DNA from: Bolinopsis microptera
Taxonomy: Eukaryota > Ctenophora > Tentaculata > Lobata > Bolinopsidae
NCBI RefSeq assembly: GCF_026151205.1
Contig: NC_087076.1
Span: forward strand, 22,934,828 to 22,998,827
Length of the DNA: 64,000 nucleotides
Direction of reading: 5' to 3'
Part shown: piece by piece, positions 1 to 10,500 of the stretch
Position numbering within the stretch: the stretch's first letter is position 1
Layout: every line of letters begins with the position of its first letter
Notes under the pieces: model-generated
Told to the model about the DNA's origin: nothing
Seen by the model: only the letters and a program-made list of their open reading frames with translations
Databases searched by the model: none
Position numbers and translations under genes: made by a program

Positions 1-64
1 CGGTGTATGTACTGATAAAGCAGATTGTAGATCCGTAACAATAATAACATTTTCCAATCCCCAG

Positions 65-1871
65 GTATATCGATAGTAGAGTCACTACTGTCTAAATGTC
101 ATGTGCCAGGAGTTCTAACCAGTATTCACTCTGACATGACACAGCTTTGTTTAGCTGCTAAGATACTCTCTCCCGCTCTTAAGTTTCTGGATTGCGATGT
201 CACCAGTATTTCCTCTGATGAGGTGAGAAATGGCTACAATTCTACTTTGTCATGTAACCCAAACCTCGCTTAGTTTGACACCAAATTACGAAAGAAAGAT
301 TTGTTAATTCTAAAAACTCTTTGTTATTTAAATCAAATAAGTAATAACGAGGATATTTACATGTTGCTCGTCAGGTAATGGATGTCCGGTATGTACTACA
401 ATACTACTACTACGGAGGTTCCCTCTACGCAGCCCTCCGCAACTTCTCTCGAGCTCTCCACTTCTTTGAGATCTGCCTCAGTGTACCGAGTCAGCAGACT
501 ACATCAGCCATACAGGTTTCTCGTCATGTTATTTAAAACCGTTCCCAATCTGCCAACTGGATCTTGCTATTATGATATTGATTATGATATTATTCCAACG
601 CTGGACTAGGAATAGAATTTTGGAGGTTTAAATTACTCCAAATTTGTGTATCATTCCAGTCATCTCATCAGTTTCGCTCAGGTTGTGGCTTACCAGAAGC
701 TGACTCTGATAAGCATCCTGTCCGGACGTCGTCTCAGTGTGAGACTGCCCTCAGTTCACAGCAGCATCCCTCACCTGTGTCGACCCTACGGCAACTTGTT
801 GCAGATCGCGGCTGAGGAGGACTCGGAGAAGTTCGCAGCAACTATCGCTCAGATGACTCCCTTCTTGGAGAAACACAGCAACCTGGGGCTGGCTAAACAG
901 GTTACTTGGAGGAGTTTACCGTTTTGAGGATAATCCATTTTTTGGTACTTTATCTTCCTTGTTTCTAGGTGTGTATCGTGAGTAATAACAGTATTTACAG
1001 CTTGATAACTGATTTTCTCTCCCAGGCGCTGGAATACATTCGCCAGAAGAACGTGAAGAAGTTCCAGTCCACCTTTGTGTCCCTTAAACTGAGCTCCCTG
1101 GCAAACCACCTCAAGTTGTCCGTACAGGAAGTGGAGAACCGACTCCGGAGAATGATTATGTCTGGTGACCTGTCCGCGCAGATTTGTGAGTGTTTCACTA
1201 ATTAATATTACATGTTCTGTGAATTTAAGTTGCCTGATATAAAATCTAGCCTGAACGGCTCATAGTTTTTCTCCGGCTCCCTTTTTAAATTCCGCACAAA
1301 TGACTGATCCTCCTGAATTTAGGTAAAAAAGAAGGGATGGTTTGGTTCAATAAACATTCTGAAGAGTTCGATAACGAAGCTGCAATTGAGAAACTGAAGA
1401 ATTCTCTAGACACCTGCATGTCATCCTTTCAGAAGGCAAAGGTATTGTTTCCCTTACTATACATTTTAACTTGGAGTATGATGGAATTTGAGAATTATTC
1501 CGGTTACCAAATTTACTGGTAATATTGACAATTACCTTGAAACTCTTCAAATCTATATTGCAGGAACTGAAGGCTGCTATCTTGCTTCACCCTAATCTAA
1601 ATTTCTGTTAAACTTTACCGGTGTCTGACATTTATTCATATCGCAGGAACTGAATACTGGTTTCTCTCTTGATCCTAAACTGTTGGCGAAATGCGCTGGT
1701 GACTGAATCTAATTTATATCGCAGGAACTGAACGCTGCTATCTCACTCGATCCTAAACTTTTGGCGAAAGTATCAGAATCAGAATCAAGGAAGGATACCC
1801 TGCCGACCAGCTCGAGTTGGGATTTCCCCGCTCATGGAAAATCTAAAAAACTTCTTTCTTTCTTGGAATGA
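65..1871 (+). CDS. COPS3: COP9 signalosome subunit 3 (3' part, six exons)
   Basis: The 3' half of a COPS3-like gene, cut by the window start. Exons joined in phase: 65-222, 375-515, 682-900, 1026-1185, 1323-1441 and terminal 1725-1871 (stop TGA 1869-1871), all with AG/GT borders. Family-diagnostic stretches are LTSIHSDMTQLCLAAK in the first exon, YYYYGGSLYAALRNF in the second, FLEKHSNLGLAKQ in the third, and a winged-helix (PCI) part ending MIMSGDLSAQ followed by EGMVWF. COPS3 is a PCI-domain scaffold subunit of the COP9 signalosome, which removes NEDD8 from cullin ligases (family knowledge). The C-terminal acidic/Ser tail (SESESRKD, then SSSW) matches the family's low-complexity tail. The acceptor plus start of the terminal exon occurs three times in tandem (1564, 1647, 1725); only the third gives the full family-like tail. 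Similarity to vertebrates is moderate but collinear. Confidence 0.9.
1564..1611 (+). other. COPS3: Extra copy 1 of the COPS3 terminal-exon start
   Basis: After a tatattgcag acceptor, the sequence gaactgaaggctgct repeats the start of the terminal exon. In phase it encodes ELKAAILLHPNLNFC and then a TAA. If used as last exon it would shorten the COPS3 tail. A diverged duplicate of the 1725 exon about 160 bp upstream of it. Confidence 0.75.
1647..1706 (+). other. COPS3: Extra copy 2 of the COPS3 terminal-exon start
   Basis: The acceptor catatcgcag is followed by a second copy of the exon start. It encodes ELNTGFSLDPKLLAKCAGD and a TGA stop at 1704-1706. It is closer to the 1725 exon (shared SLDPKLLAK) than copy 1. 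It is a potential alternative last exon or a decaying duplicate. Confidence 0.75.
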
Positions 1872-2010
1872 ATTTGATGATAAGCTTCGTTCTGAGGAGC
1901 TGTATAATTTGGAAAGTTGGACTAATGTTCTGAGTTTAAGAACTGTTGAAAACGGGAAACAGAAAGATGTCATTATTGCCTTTGTCAAGGAAGTTGCAAC
2001 AAAGAAATGA
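1834..2010 (+). CDS. Short overlapping ORF (58 aa) at the COPS3 3' end, unrecognised
   Basis: An ATG at 1834 opens a 58-aa frame (starts MENLKNFFLSWNEFDDKL, ends FVKEVATKK) that overlaps the last 38 nt of the COPS3 exon in another frame. Its composition is protein-like (charged, no low complexity). It could be an alternative C-terminus reached by a frame-changing splice, the remnant of a frameshifted longer tail, or chance. I do not recognise it. Confidence 0.25.
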   Translation: MENLKNFFLSWNEFDDKLRSEELYNLESWTNVLSLRTVENGKQKDVIIAFVKEVATKK

Positions 2011-2326
2011 CTAGTGCAGTGTACATATTATTTGAGCTAAAGTGGGACTGTGGGAACAACCTGTGGTATAGGGAACAAACTGTGGGAACAAACTGTGGGA
2101 ACAAACTGCGGGAACAACCTGTGGTAAAGGGAACTTTAAGACTCTTCAAAGATCGCACGATTCATGAATATTCAATACAATATGTTGATATAATAATCAC
2201 AACGCTTTCACATGTAATATAAAGGACTGATTGGCTTTCGGGCTACTTCGGGACGATGGTCAAAGTTTTAAATATGTTGTACGATCGTAGTATTAATATT
2301 TGTTCGCTCTTTATAATGAATTATAT
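2011..2326. other. Gene-free stretch after COPS3
   Basis: Holds a short imperfect tandem of gggaacaaactgt units at about 2050-2135. I see no coding exon. Confidence 0.5.
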
Positions 2327-2635
2327 AATTTGATAGTTGGGGACGAAATGAGAGTCTCCACTCAGGGTTCAAAACAAATAGTTGTCGAGGTTTCGTCACA
2401 CGTCTTTGTCATGGACGAGACTTAACAATAACTTTTTACATAGCTGCAATTTATTTTAACATTGTTAATTTATTTTGACATTGTTAATTGTTAATTTATT
2501 TTAACATTCTTAACTGTACCTATGTAAGACGTTATGTAACGTCTCGTCCATGACAAAGACGTATGACGAAACCTTGACAACTGTTCATCATAAACACTGA
2601 GTGGAGACTCTCACTTCGTCCCCAACTATCAAATT
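2327..2635. mobile_element. Foldback/MITE-like element with about 100-bp inverted arms
   Basis: The left arm begins aatttgatagttggggacga at 2327; the right arm ends with its reverse complement at 2635. The arms match with scattered differences over about 100 bp each (through the shared ctttgtcatggacgagac) and leave an AT-rich centre. There is no ORF and no clear target duplication, so the superfamily is unassigned. The transcript would form a long hairpin. Confidence 0.75.
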
Positions 2636-3364
2636 TCTGTAGAATCGATTGTATTACTACTTAGGAAGCATCTTCCAGTCTAGTCTCACAGGTAGATGTG
2701 AATATATAAATATCACACTATTTTAGGTTGCTGCAATGCCGGGCTGTTGGGAATTGTCGTGTTGAGTTATCACATTTATCTGTTATTTAACTTTACTTTA
2801 TGATGGTTTGCAATGCACTAAAATAGCTCCGGGTCTATTAAACTTAAAGGGAAGATAACTTGGTGGGATTCATTTGTTACATTGATTGTTTTTATTTTAT
2901 TTCATTGGTACAAAATATTTGTAAATATAAAGTTTGTCTTCACGGTTATTAATTCAACTCTTTATTATCAATTGTTTTCCCAAGCTAATTTTCAAAAGTT
3001 ATGAACACTAGCAAATTCGCAAGTGTTCACAATACCGAACCTGCTCGAGAATATACACAAAAGTATACTTGAAAGCTTCATTTCACCCTCTCAAAAGGTG
3101 GTTAGCCTCATTTTCACCTCTAGTATTCGAAGCTTAGATCTCGATCAAGTATAATCACTGAATTATACTTGCAACTTGGATATCATGGACGTAACATGAG
3201 AAAGTGACGAGGTTATAGCTAATTCGTTAGCCTTCATTGTCCCTCGCAGTTCAATCAATCCTACTGAGTCTAGTCACTAGTGAGTAAGCTAGGAGGTCGC
3301 TGAACATCTCATTTCAAAGCCGTATCGATTCTTTATACGCATACCAAAATCAAATGCATAACTA

Positions 3365-3549
3365 CCTTACGAGACATATTTATATGGTACGAAATTTGGG
3401 GATTTTGGGAAAAAATCCCCATATTTTCGTACCAAATTTCTGAAATTTCGTACTGAATTAATGTATTTCTGAAAAAAAATCCCCATATTTTCGTTCCCCA
3501 ATAATTTTGATCCCCAGAATTATGATCCAAATAAATATGTCTTGTAAGG
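3365..3549. mobile_element. MITE with 23-bp inverted termini and TA target duplication
   Basis: The left terminus ccttacgagacatattta and the right terminus taaatatgtcttgtaagg are inverted copies, flanked by TA at 3363-3364 and 3550-3551. Inside is a further imperfect palindrome, ggtacgaaat...ttttcgtacc (about 3384-3432). Size (185 bp) and TA duplication suggest a non-autonomous Tc1/mariner-type element. Confidence 0.7.
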
Positions 3550-3551
3550 TA

Positions 3552-5139
3552 AAATAAAAAGGAAATTACAGAAGTTTTAAATTTGTTGTCAAAAAACGAA
3601 CTAGGGGTGTTTCTAATGACCAGGGTAACTAGACTTGTAAAAGTTAAAATCAACCCCGAGATCATTCCTAAAATTACGTCATCGGTTTTGTCATAAAAGT
3701 ATGAACTTGTTTATTTTTCTAGCACGATCTCAGTGTCATGACATTGTGCTAGAACATTAGCGATTACGGTTACCTCAACCTGGCACGTATCTCGCATTTA
3801 ATACGTGAGAGAAGCGAACAATAGGGTCATTGTGATAAAATATGTGTATATTGTTTGAATACTTATTCGAGCAAGCAAGGTAATATGTAACAGGACGTCA
3901 TCATATTATATCACTTACGTATGACAAGTGACATGACTTATGTTTTACTTTTGGCGGGCGTTTAAAAGCCGAAATAAATAAATATATAAGAGTTAGGAGA
4001 CAGGAGAGTTGTTTTTAGATTACATTGGGCAAAGTCTGGCTCATTTCTTGCTTCCTCGCTTAAATAAATCAATTGATTGACATTGCCAAACCTTGTATTC
4101 CCAACTCGTAGCTCTGCTAATATAAAATATTGACTACGTAATATGTGAACGACCCCTTACACCTGCTTACAAATGGGACAGTCTGTAGCATTAAATCATT
4201 TAGTATACAGTATAGGAGGTCACAATCTAAATTAGTAATTTCGGCTGCAATTAATCAATGAGCACTATACCGCTAGTTCTAGAGTTCTGGTTAATAATAA
4301 TAACAAGTATCTCAGTTTGCAGTTCCATAATTAAGAACCAATAAAACCATAATTATACGGTTCGGTGGATGCTGGAAGTGCTACCTAGAATCACCACCGG
4401 AAAAACGTCATGTTATTGGTTGCATGATCAAGCTCATCGGCTAACTCACAGGGAGTGCCAATAATTAGTAGGACTATAAAACCGCCCGCACCTTCAGAAA
4501 ACTGTCCGTTCTTTGTCTTTGTCCTTTCGAATGTCTTTTTTGTTCGAATCGTAAAAGTTATCTCTAAATAAAATAGTCAACCAACATTTCTAGTTTTCGT
4601 TTTAACATTGTTTCCTAAATTTCCCGAGTTTCATTTCCGAGTCCAAACCAACTGAAAGTACACAACGCATTGAAGTCCTACCTTGAAAGCACTAAGTTAT
4701 AAGTGACTAACTACCGGTAACCGGGGCAAGTCTAACTCATTAATTTGGTAGTTACACTGATAAGCATGAACTGACCAAACCATTTGTCGCTTATTTATCT
4801 CTGCTGATAAGAACCAGCTATGAGTGTATTTTATCTATGTTATTTTAGATAAGCTTACATAGTTGCCAAAGTGTATATTACAGTGCAGCTAACTTAGCTT
4901 AGGCATTTGCGTTACACACACTGCGCGGGCATTCGTATTGTATCTTTATTTTGTTGTCGCGCCGTACGTTAACGTACAAAATAAAGCTTGTTGTTGTGTG
5001 ACGGCCCCTTGGCCCAGGGTCCGACATGTTTTACTGTTTTTACATTTTCGACAGTTACAAAATGCACCACATGAGAATTAAATAAGTCTCCTGATCTTTC
5101 GAATGAATCATTGAGCACTATTTTATAACTACGGTCGGC
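3552..5139. other. Gene-free stretch 3.55-5.14 kb
   Basis: I see no conserved exon. Two segments look promoter-like: a TATA-type ctataaaaccgcccgc near 4473 followed by aataaa at 4567, and another AT-rich box near 3985. They could be pieces of an old LTR element, but I found no matching LTR pair. A perfect palindrome gtacgttaacgtac lies near 4965. Confidence 0.4.
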
Positions 5140-5451
5140 ATGGTGACATGCAAGTATTCTACTTCTGACTTCAAATCAAGCACTTTTTATTTCTTTATTA
5201 ACAATTTAATGTTCGTGTCCCAATTGACGGCTAATTATTTGTCCAACTTTAATCAACATTTTTCCATCGTGCTGAGTTTTTGTTCAAACGTCGTTAATTT
5301 CACTTCCATTGCTCTGACCGACTTGATCAAACAATACAAATGCTCTACTTCAATGAGGGTCCAATGTAAATGGTTCACACGCTGTCTTCAACAGACTAAT
5401 GCCAATGTATCAGCTCTCCACGCCCTGTTTGTGATTGTTTATCTATTTTAG
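5140..5451 (-). pseudogene. Possible decayed coding segment, coiled-coil-like on the minus strand
   Basis: The minus strand of this stretch reads, with several stops, as a charged heptad-like sequence (for example IKSVRAMEVKLTTFEQKLSTME). That resembles the coiled coil of a retroelement ORF1 or gag. The plus-strand 103-aa ORF (5140-5451) over the same bases looks like its shadow. I have no family assignment; this is a low-confidence relic. Confidence 0.25.
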
Positions 5452-6324
5452 TCTGTGGAATAAGAATCCTGATATTGTTGCGCTATTTCTAGTTGATGAA
5501 AGTTGGGGATAGCTTCAGGTATATGCTTCAGGTGATTGATATGCTCATTTCTTAGCTACGTACCTAATGGTATGTGTTATTAGTTATATACTAAGCATAC
5601 CTGATACCATATATGTGCCTCTATACGCACAAATATGATACTGTATAAAATCACCGTCAGATTACATTAAAGGGAATTTGAGCTCTAAAAGTCTAAACAT
5701 AACATAGAAGAGATAGAAGTAATTGCACGTCATGTTTACGTAGGTGTTTCGTCACTAGCACGTCATTTTTATTTTAACATCGCTTAATAAGGCGATCATT
5801 TTATTACTACTGTCAATTTTATCTTTACTTAAGTACAGTGAACTTTAAAAGTTTTATCAGTTCTGTTTATTTGTAATTCGGTTCCATATTGTTCAGTATA
5901 TTAAAGTATTAAGATTGAATTTTTACAGTATGTTAACTTTTAGATTTGATTAATTTCTCGTTGTTTGTTAAACAATCTTTGTTAAACTTTGTTAAAGGTT
6001 AATCAGTTCTTGTGTGAACGAACTATTCTTGTTGCAAGTTATTTTTCATTATTCGATTCTTACAGCTATATGCAAACGATTCCCAAGAGTGAATAACGAA
6101 TTATAACTTATAACTTTTTAACTTATTTTTACGTTTGATTTAATAAACTATGATGATTATATTATGATTTTCACTTGATAGAGTGCTTATCTTTAGGTTA
6201 AATGTTTTTACAGGCTCTAATGATGTAGTTTTACGAAGATTTCAAACCTTACGTTGTATGTTTCCCTTAGTGTCTAAAAGCATTATAACTTATAATACCA
6301 TCAGTCTAGGGCTCAACTAAAGAA

Positions 6325-6672
6325 ATGAAGAACATGTTAAGAATCTCTGCAATTGTAACCATGTGTCTGGTACTCAGTGTGAAGTGTACAGACTCTAACA
6401 CAGCGGTAGACTTGAGAAGTTTGGCAAGACTCATGTGCAAGAAACACAAGGTTAGATTCTCCTCCAAGCAGGAGACATTCTGCCAAATTTCCAAAGATAT
6501 CATATGTGTAGACGTTACCAAGACTGTTGGGGAGTGTGTGGAGTCAAAATCCATTAGACTAAACTACCAGACCATTAAAGTTACCAGAGCTATATGTCAA
6601 TACCAGGGACGAGATGAGATGGTTAAGAAAGTTAAAGAAGCAATGGATCATAAATTATGCGATCAGTATTAA
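6325..6672 (+). CDS. Small secreted six-cysteine protein (115 aa)
   Basis: A single-exon ORF from ATG 6325 to TAA 6670-6672. Residues 1-20 form a signal peptide (MKNMLRISAIVTMCLVLSV, basic start then hydrophobic core). After the likely cleavage near KCTDS come six regularly spread cysteines, in LMCKK, TFCQIS, IICVDV, GECVES, AICQYQ and KLCDQY, consistent with three disulphides. The mature part is basic and helix-prone. An AATAAA-type signal lies near 6801, about 130 bp after the stop. No family recognised. The cysteine pattern, short length and lack of introns suggest an extracellular or secretory-granule polypeptide, but its function cannot be inferred. Confidence 0.6.
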   Translation: MKNMLRISAIVTMCLVLSVKCTDSNTAVDLRSLARLMCKKHKVRFSSKQETFCQISKDIICVDVTKTVGECVESKSIRLNYQTIKVTRAICQYQGRDEMVKKVKEAMDHKLCDQY

Positions 6673-7514
6673 ATTATGCGATATTGTATATATAAGTATT
6701 GACTTCGTTAATTGGCTTCAAAATAGCATCATCTAAGGTTATCTTTTGTCATACTGAAAACACGTTCATTTGTTACTATTGGGTTTTAAAACAATTTAAA
6801 AAAATAAAAAGTGTTTCATGCTATATTTTCACAGTCATATTTCAGATTTGAATTTTTATTTGTTACAAAATCATTACTTAGAAAGGGATCTTAAAACATG
6901 TATTAAAACCGATCTCGGAGTCGGGGGAGACGTCAATATAATTTGTCTATTATTAGTCTGCTGCAAAATTAATAAGTTTACTTGATATGAACGATTTCTT
7001 AGAGGGATATGTAGTTAATTACTTGATGTTAACATTTTTCCAAATACTAACCAGTTCTTATTCTATTATAGTGGCGTAGTATTTGCGTAGAGCTTGACAT
7101 AATATTAATTGAAAAATAACACAACAATTATTAACAAAATCGTAAATAAAGAAATCAAATAATGGCATGTAATTAAAATATTTACAAGTGTGTTTGAAAG
7201 TCTATCAATCTACGTTATTTGTCATTCGTTTTCAACTCTGAAGTAGTCATTGAGACCAGACATACTTATGTCAAACGTTTGGTCGAATTAAAGCAGTTTC
7301 AAAGGAACTCTAACTTTCCATATCATCTGAGAAGTTCGCTTGTGCTTGCGAGAACTGAGAGGTCACTTTAATGCTTCCAGAACTATCGACTTGTTATACT
7401 CTACTGATCTTCTATCGTTCCAATCAAGGAAGTAACTCTATCACTCTATGTTAGATTGTAACTCTGATGATCAGACTCATTGTGTACTACTCTACCATGC
7501 TAAAAGTTCATTGT
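6673..7514. other. Intergenic AT-rich DNA
   Basis: Lies between the secreted-protein gene and the 3' end of the minus-strand C2 gene, whose 3' UTR would be here. No further gene seen. Confidence 0.5.
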
Positions 7515-10500
7515 TCAGTCGAAGATGAGTTTTCCGTCCTTAATGGTGAGTTTAGATTTCTGACCTGCTTTGGAACATGATAGCCGGATAACCTGAATTG
7601 AAATAACGATTATTTGAATAGCAAGGCTAATTCTAGGTAACATTTCAATGTAATTCAAAGTTTGATGATGTAAGAAACTCAAGCAATTTCATTAATGATA
7701 AAGGGAGACCACTAATTTAACCCTCCCAATTTCTGTCAAATAAAACACTTTCTCACCCTATTCTTGTTGGAGGTGTTGTTGAAGATGAGGTTTGGGGAGC
7801 GGCAGGTGATGTGCGCTACGAGCGCCTCGCGCAGCTCCTGCTCCACAGCGCCCTTACTCCACTCCGACCTGTGCCGCGCAACGTGTTTCTATAGAATATG
7901 GTTATATCATGGTTAATGTGGGGGTGTGTTGTGAACAGGATCCAAACAAATTATCACGGTCATCTTTAGGAGTTATAATAGATGATAAACTAAACTGGTC
8001 CCATCATATCTCTGCCATGAAAATGAAAATGTCCAGATACATAGGAGTCATGTACAAACTTAAAAAATATCTGCCTCTCGAAGCACGTCTTCAAATTTAT
8101 CAAAGTTTTGTGCAGTCACACCTTAATTATTGCAGCCTTGTATGGGGTTTTGCTGCCAAGTCTCATATTAAATCACTTTTTGTAAAACAGAAAATGGGCC
8201 TTCGAGCAGTATTACCTGGTTTCGTCAATTACTGGTACAAGGACGGTATCCCCCAGCAAGTACCAAGTCTGGCTTTTATTCACATAAAATATTGACAGTA
8301 CACAGTATCATTGTAAAGAACGCACTCATTTTAATGCATAAATTGAAAAACTTTCCTAATCTAGTACCATTGTCTCTCAAGAAAACAATTCCCAAAAGCG
8401 CACCATTATTTAATACTAACCCGGATTCTATTCTCACTACACAATGGTCAGAAAAGTATGGTCAACACCCTTACAACAACTCAGTATTTTTTAAAGGTTC
8501 ATTATTAGCAATAAACCGATATAATGTTGCAGCAACTTCCCCGCCTAGTCTATTTAACCTGAACATTTACAAAACTTGTATAAAAACTATACTCATCGAT
8601 CAGCAAAATGAAAACATCGAAGACGAATGGCCTAATTTCATGTTATTTTGTATAACAGGACTAAGAAAAACAAAGCGTAACATAAACCAAAATGCCGATA
8701 ATAACCTTGTCTCTACATCTTAGATTATATGCACACACTTATGCATCACTCAATAAACGTCGCATATCTCATAAATTACACTGCCAACATTGGACATTTT
8801 TTATTATCGCCGCGTATTTCAAATCAAGTTACAAATTCTACAAATTTTGAAGTGCTCAGTCTTGTTTTACTTTTTTAATCTTTACCTACTAACCATTGGA
8901 ATATAAAACTTTAAGTTATAAACCTTCCTTGCGTACTTTACCGGTAGAGTCTAAATTGAATAGCTTGAGATTTCCTTTACATTTTTATTTATGCATGTGC
9001 CCCACGGGGATGAATTTCTTATTAGTATTACCATTGATGTTATATATATTTTTTGAGTAAACATTGGCTGGTACCACGGGCCAGTCCCCAACATCTACTG
9101 ACGGAGTCAACGTTCCAAGCTGTTAAATTGAGAATCATCAACAAAGAACAATCAACTGAGCGGTCAAAACACAGCTCAAGAGTCGCTAAGGAACGCTTCT
9201 AGAACCGCTGCACAGCCGTTTAATAACCGTTAAAGAGACGACCAAGAGCCGTTGCTAACGTTTTATACCAATTTAGAGCCGGTTCTAGCGCGGTTCTCAA
9301 CCGGCTCCAGACAAGTGCTTGGCATTATTCCCGCACAATCACAGGCTTCAAAGACGATTAATGCTTCCCTATGGCATTTAAGCGATTTAAAAGATCGTGT
9401 TCCAAGCATATGACGGCCAGACAAATGATCCACTTCGGCATTTCGCTTCACTAATCTCACTAAAGTAACAATCACACATAACACTAATTGTCACCAATGC
9501 TAGCTGATTCAAATATATACTTCATAAATCATAATATCCCATGTCTGCTTTTGCTGCTTAGTTCTTTAGTTTATTGAACATCTTGTTTCTCTTGCTTAAA
9601 TGTGAATATAATTGTTAATATCATGTTTGTGACGTACCAGGTCAGCTAGAGGGAACCAGTTATCAATCTCGTGGAAATGTTTATAGTCGTGTAAAGAGAT
9701 CCGCGCTTCTCCCAGGAAATCATCTGCGTCAATAAGGTTCTTGTTGTACACAGCTAGCAGGATCGTTCTGAGATGTATTTTAGTGTTACGATATTGATAT
9801 TGTTACAGTTCTGGTATCTAGTTTACAATAAGGTTCTTGTTGTACACAGCTAGCAGGATCGTACTGAGGTGTATTTGAGTGTTACGATATTGATATTGTT
9901 ACAGTTCTGGTATCTAGTTTACAATAAGGTTCTTGTTGTACACAGCTAGCAGGATCGTTCTGAGGTGTATTTTAGTGTTACGATATTGATATTGTTACAG
10001 TTCTGGTATCTAGTTTACAATAAGGTTCTTGTTGTACACAGCTAGCAGGATCGTTCTGAGGTGTATTTTAGTGTTACGATATTGATATTGTTACAGTTCT
10101 GGTATCTAGTTTACAATAAGGTTCTTGTTGTACACAGCTAGCAGGATCGTTCTGAGGTGTATTTTAGTGTTACGATATTGATATTGTTTCAGTTCTGGTA
10201 TCTAGTTTACAATAAGGTTCTTGTTGTACACAGCTAGCAGGATCGTTCTGAGGTGTATTTTAGTGTTACGATATTGATATTGTTACAGTTCTGGTATCTA
10301 GTTTACAATAAGGTTCTTGTTGTACACAGCTAGCAGGATCGTTCTGAGGTGTATTTTAGTGTTACGATATTGATATTGTTACAGTTCTGGTATCTAGTTT
10401 ACAATAAGGTTCTTGTTGTACACAGCTAGCAGGATCGTTCTGAGGTGTATTTGAGTGTTACGATATTGATATTGTTACAGTTCTGGTATCTAGTTTACAA

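Noticed and set aside
382..609. 75-aa Thr/Ser-rich ORF
   Set aside because: Out-of-frame reading of the COPS3 exon 375-515.
3900..4700. Pair of LTRs (TATA box, aataaa and polypurine-like words)
   Set aside because: No matching second LTR or TG..CA pair with target duplication could be found by eye.
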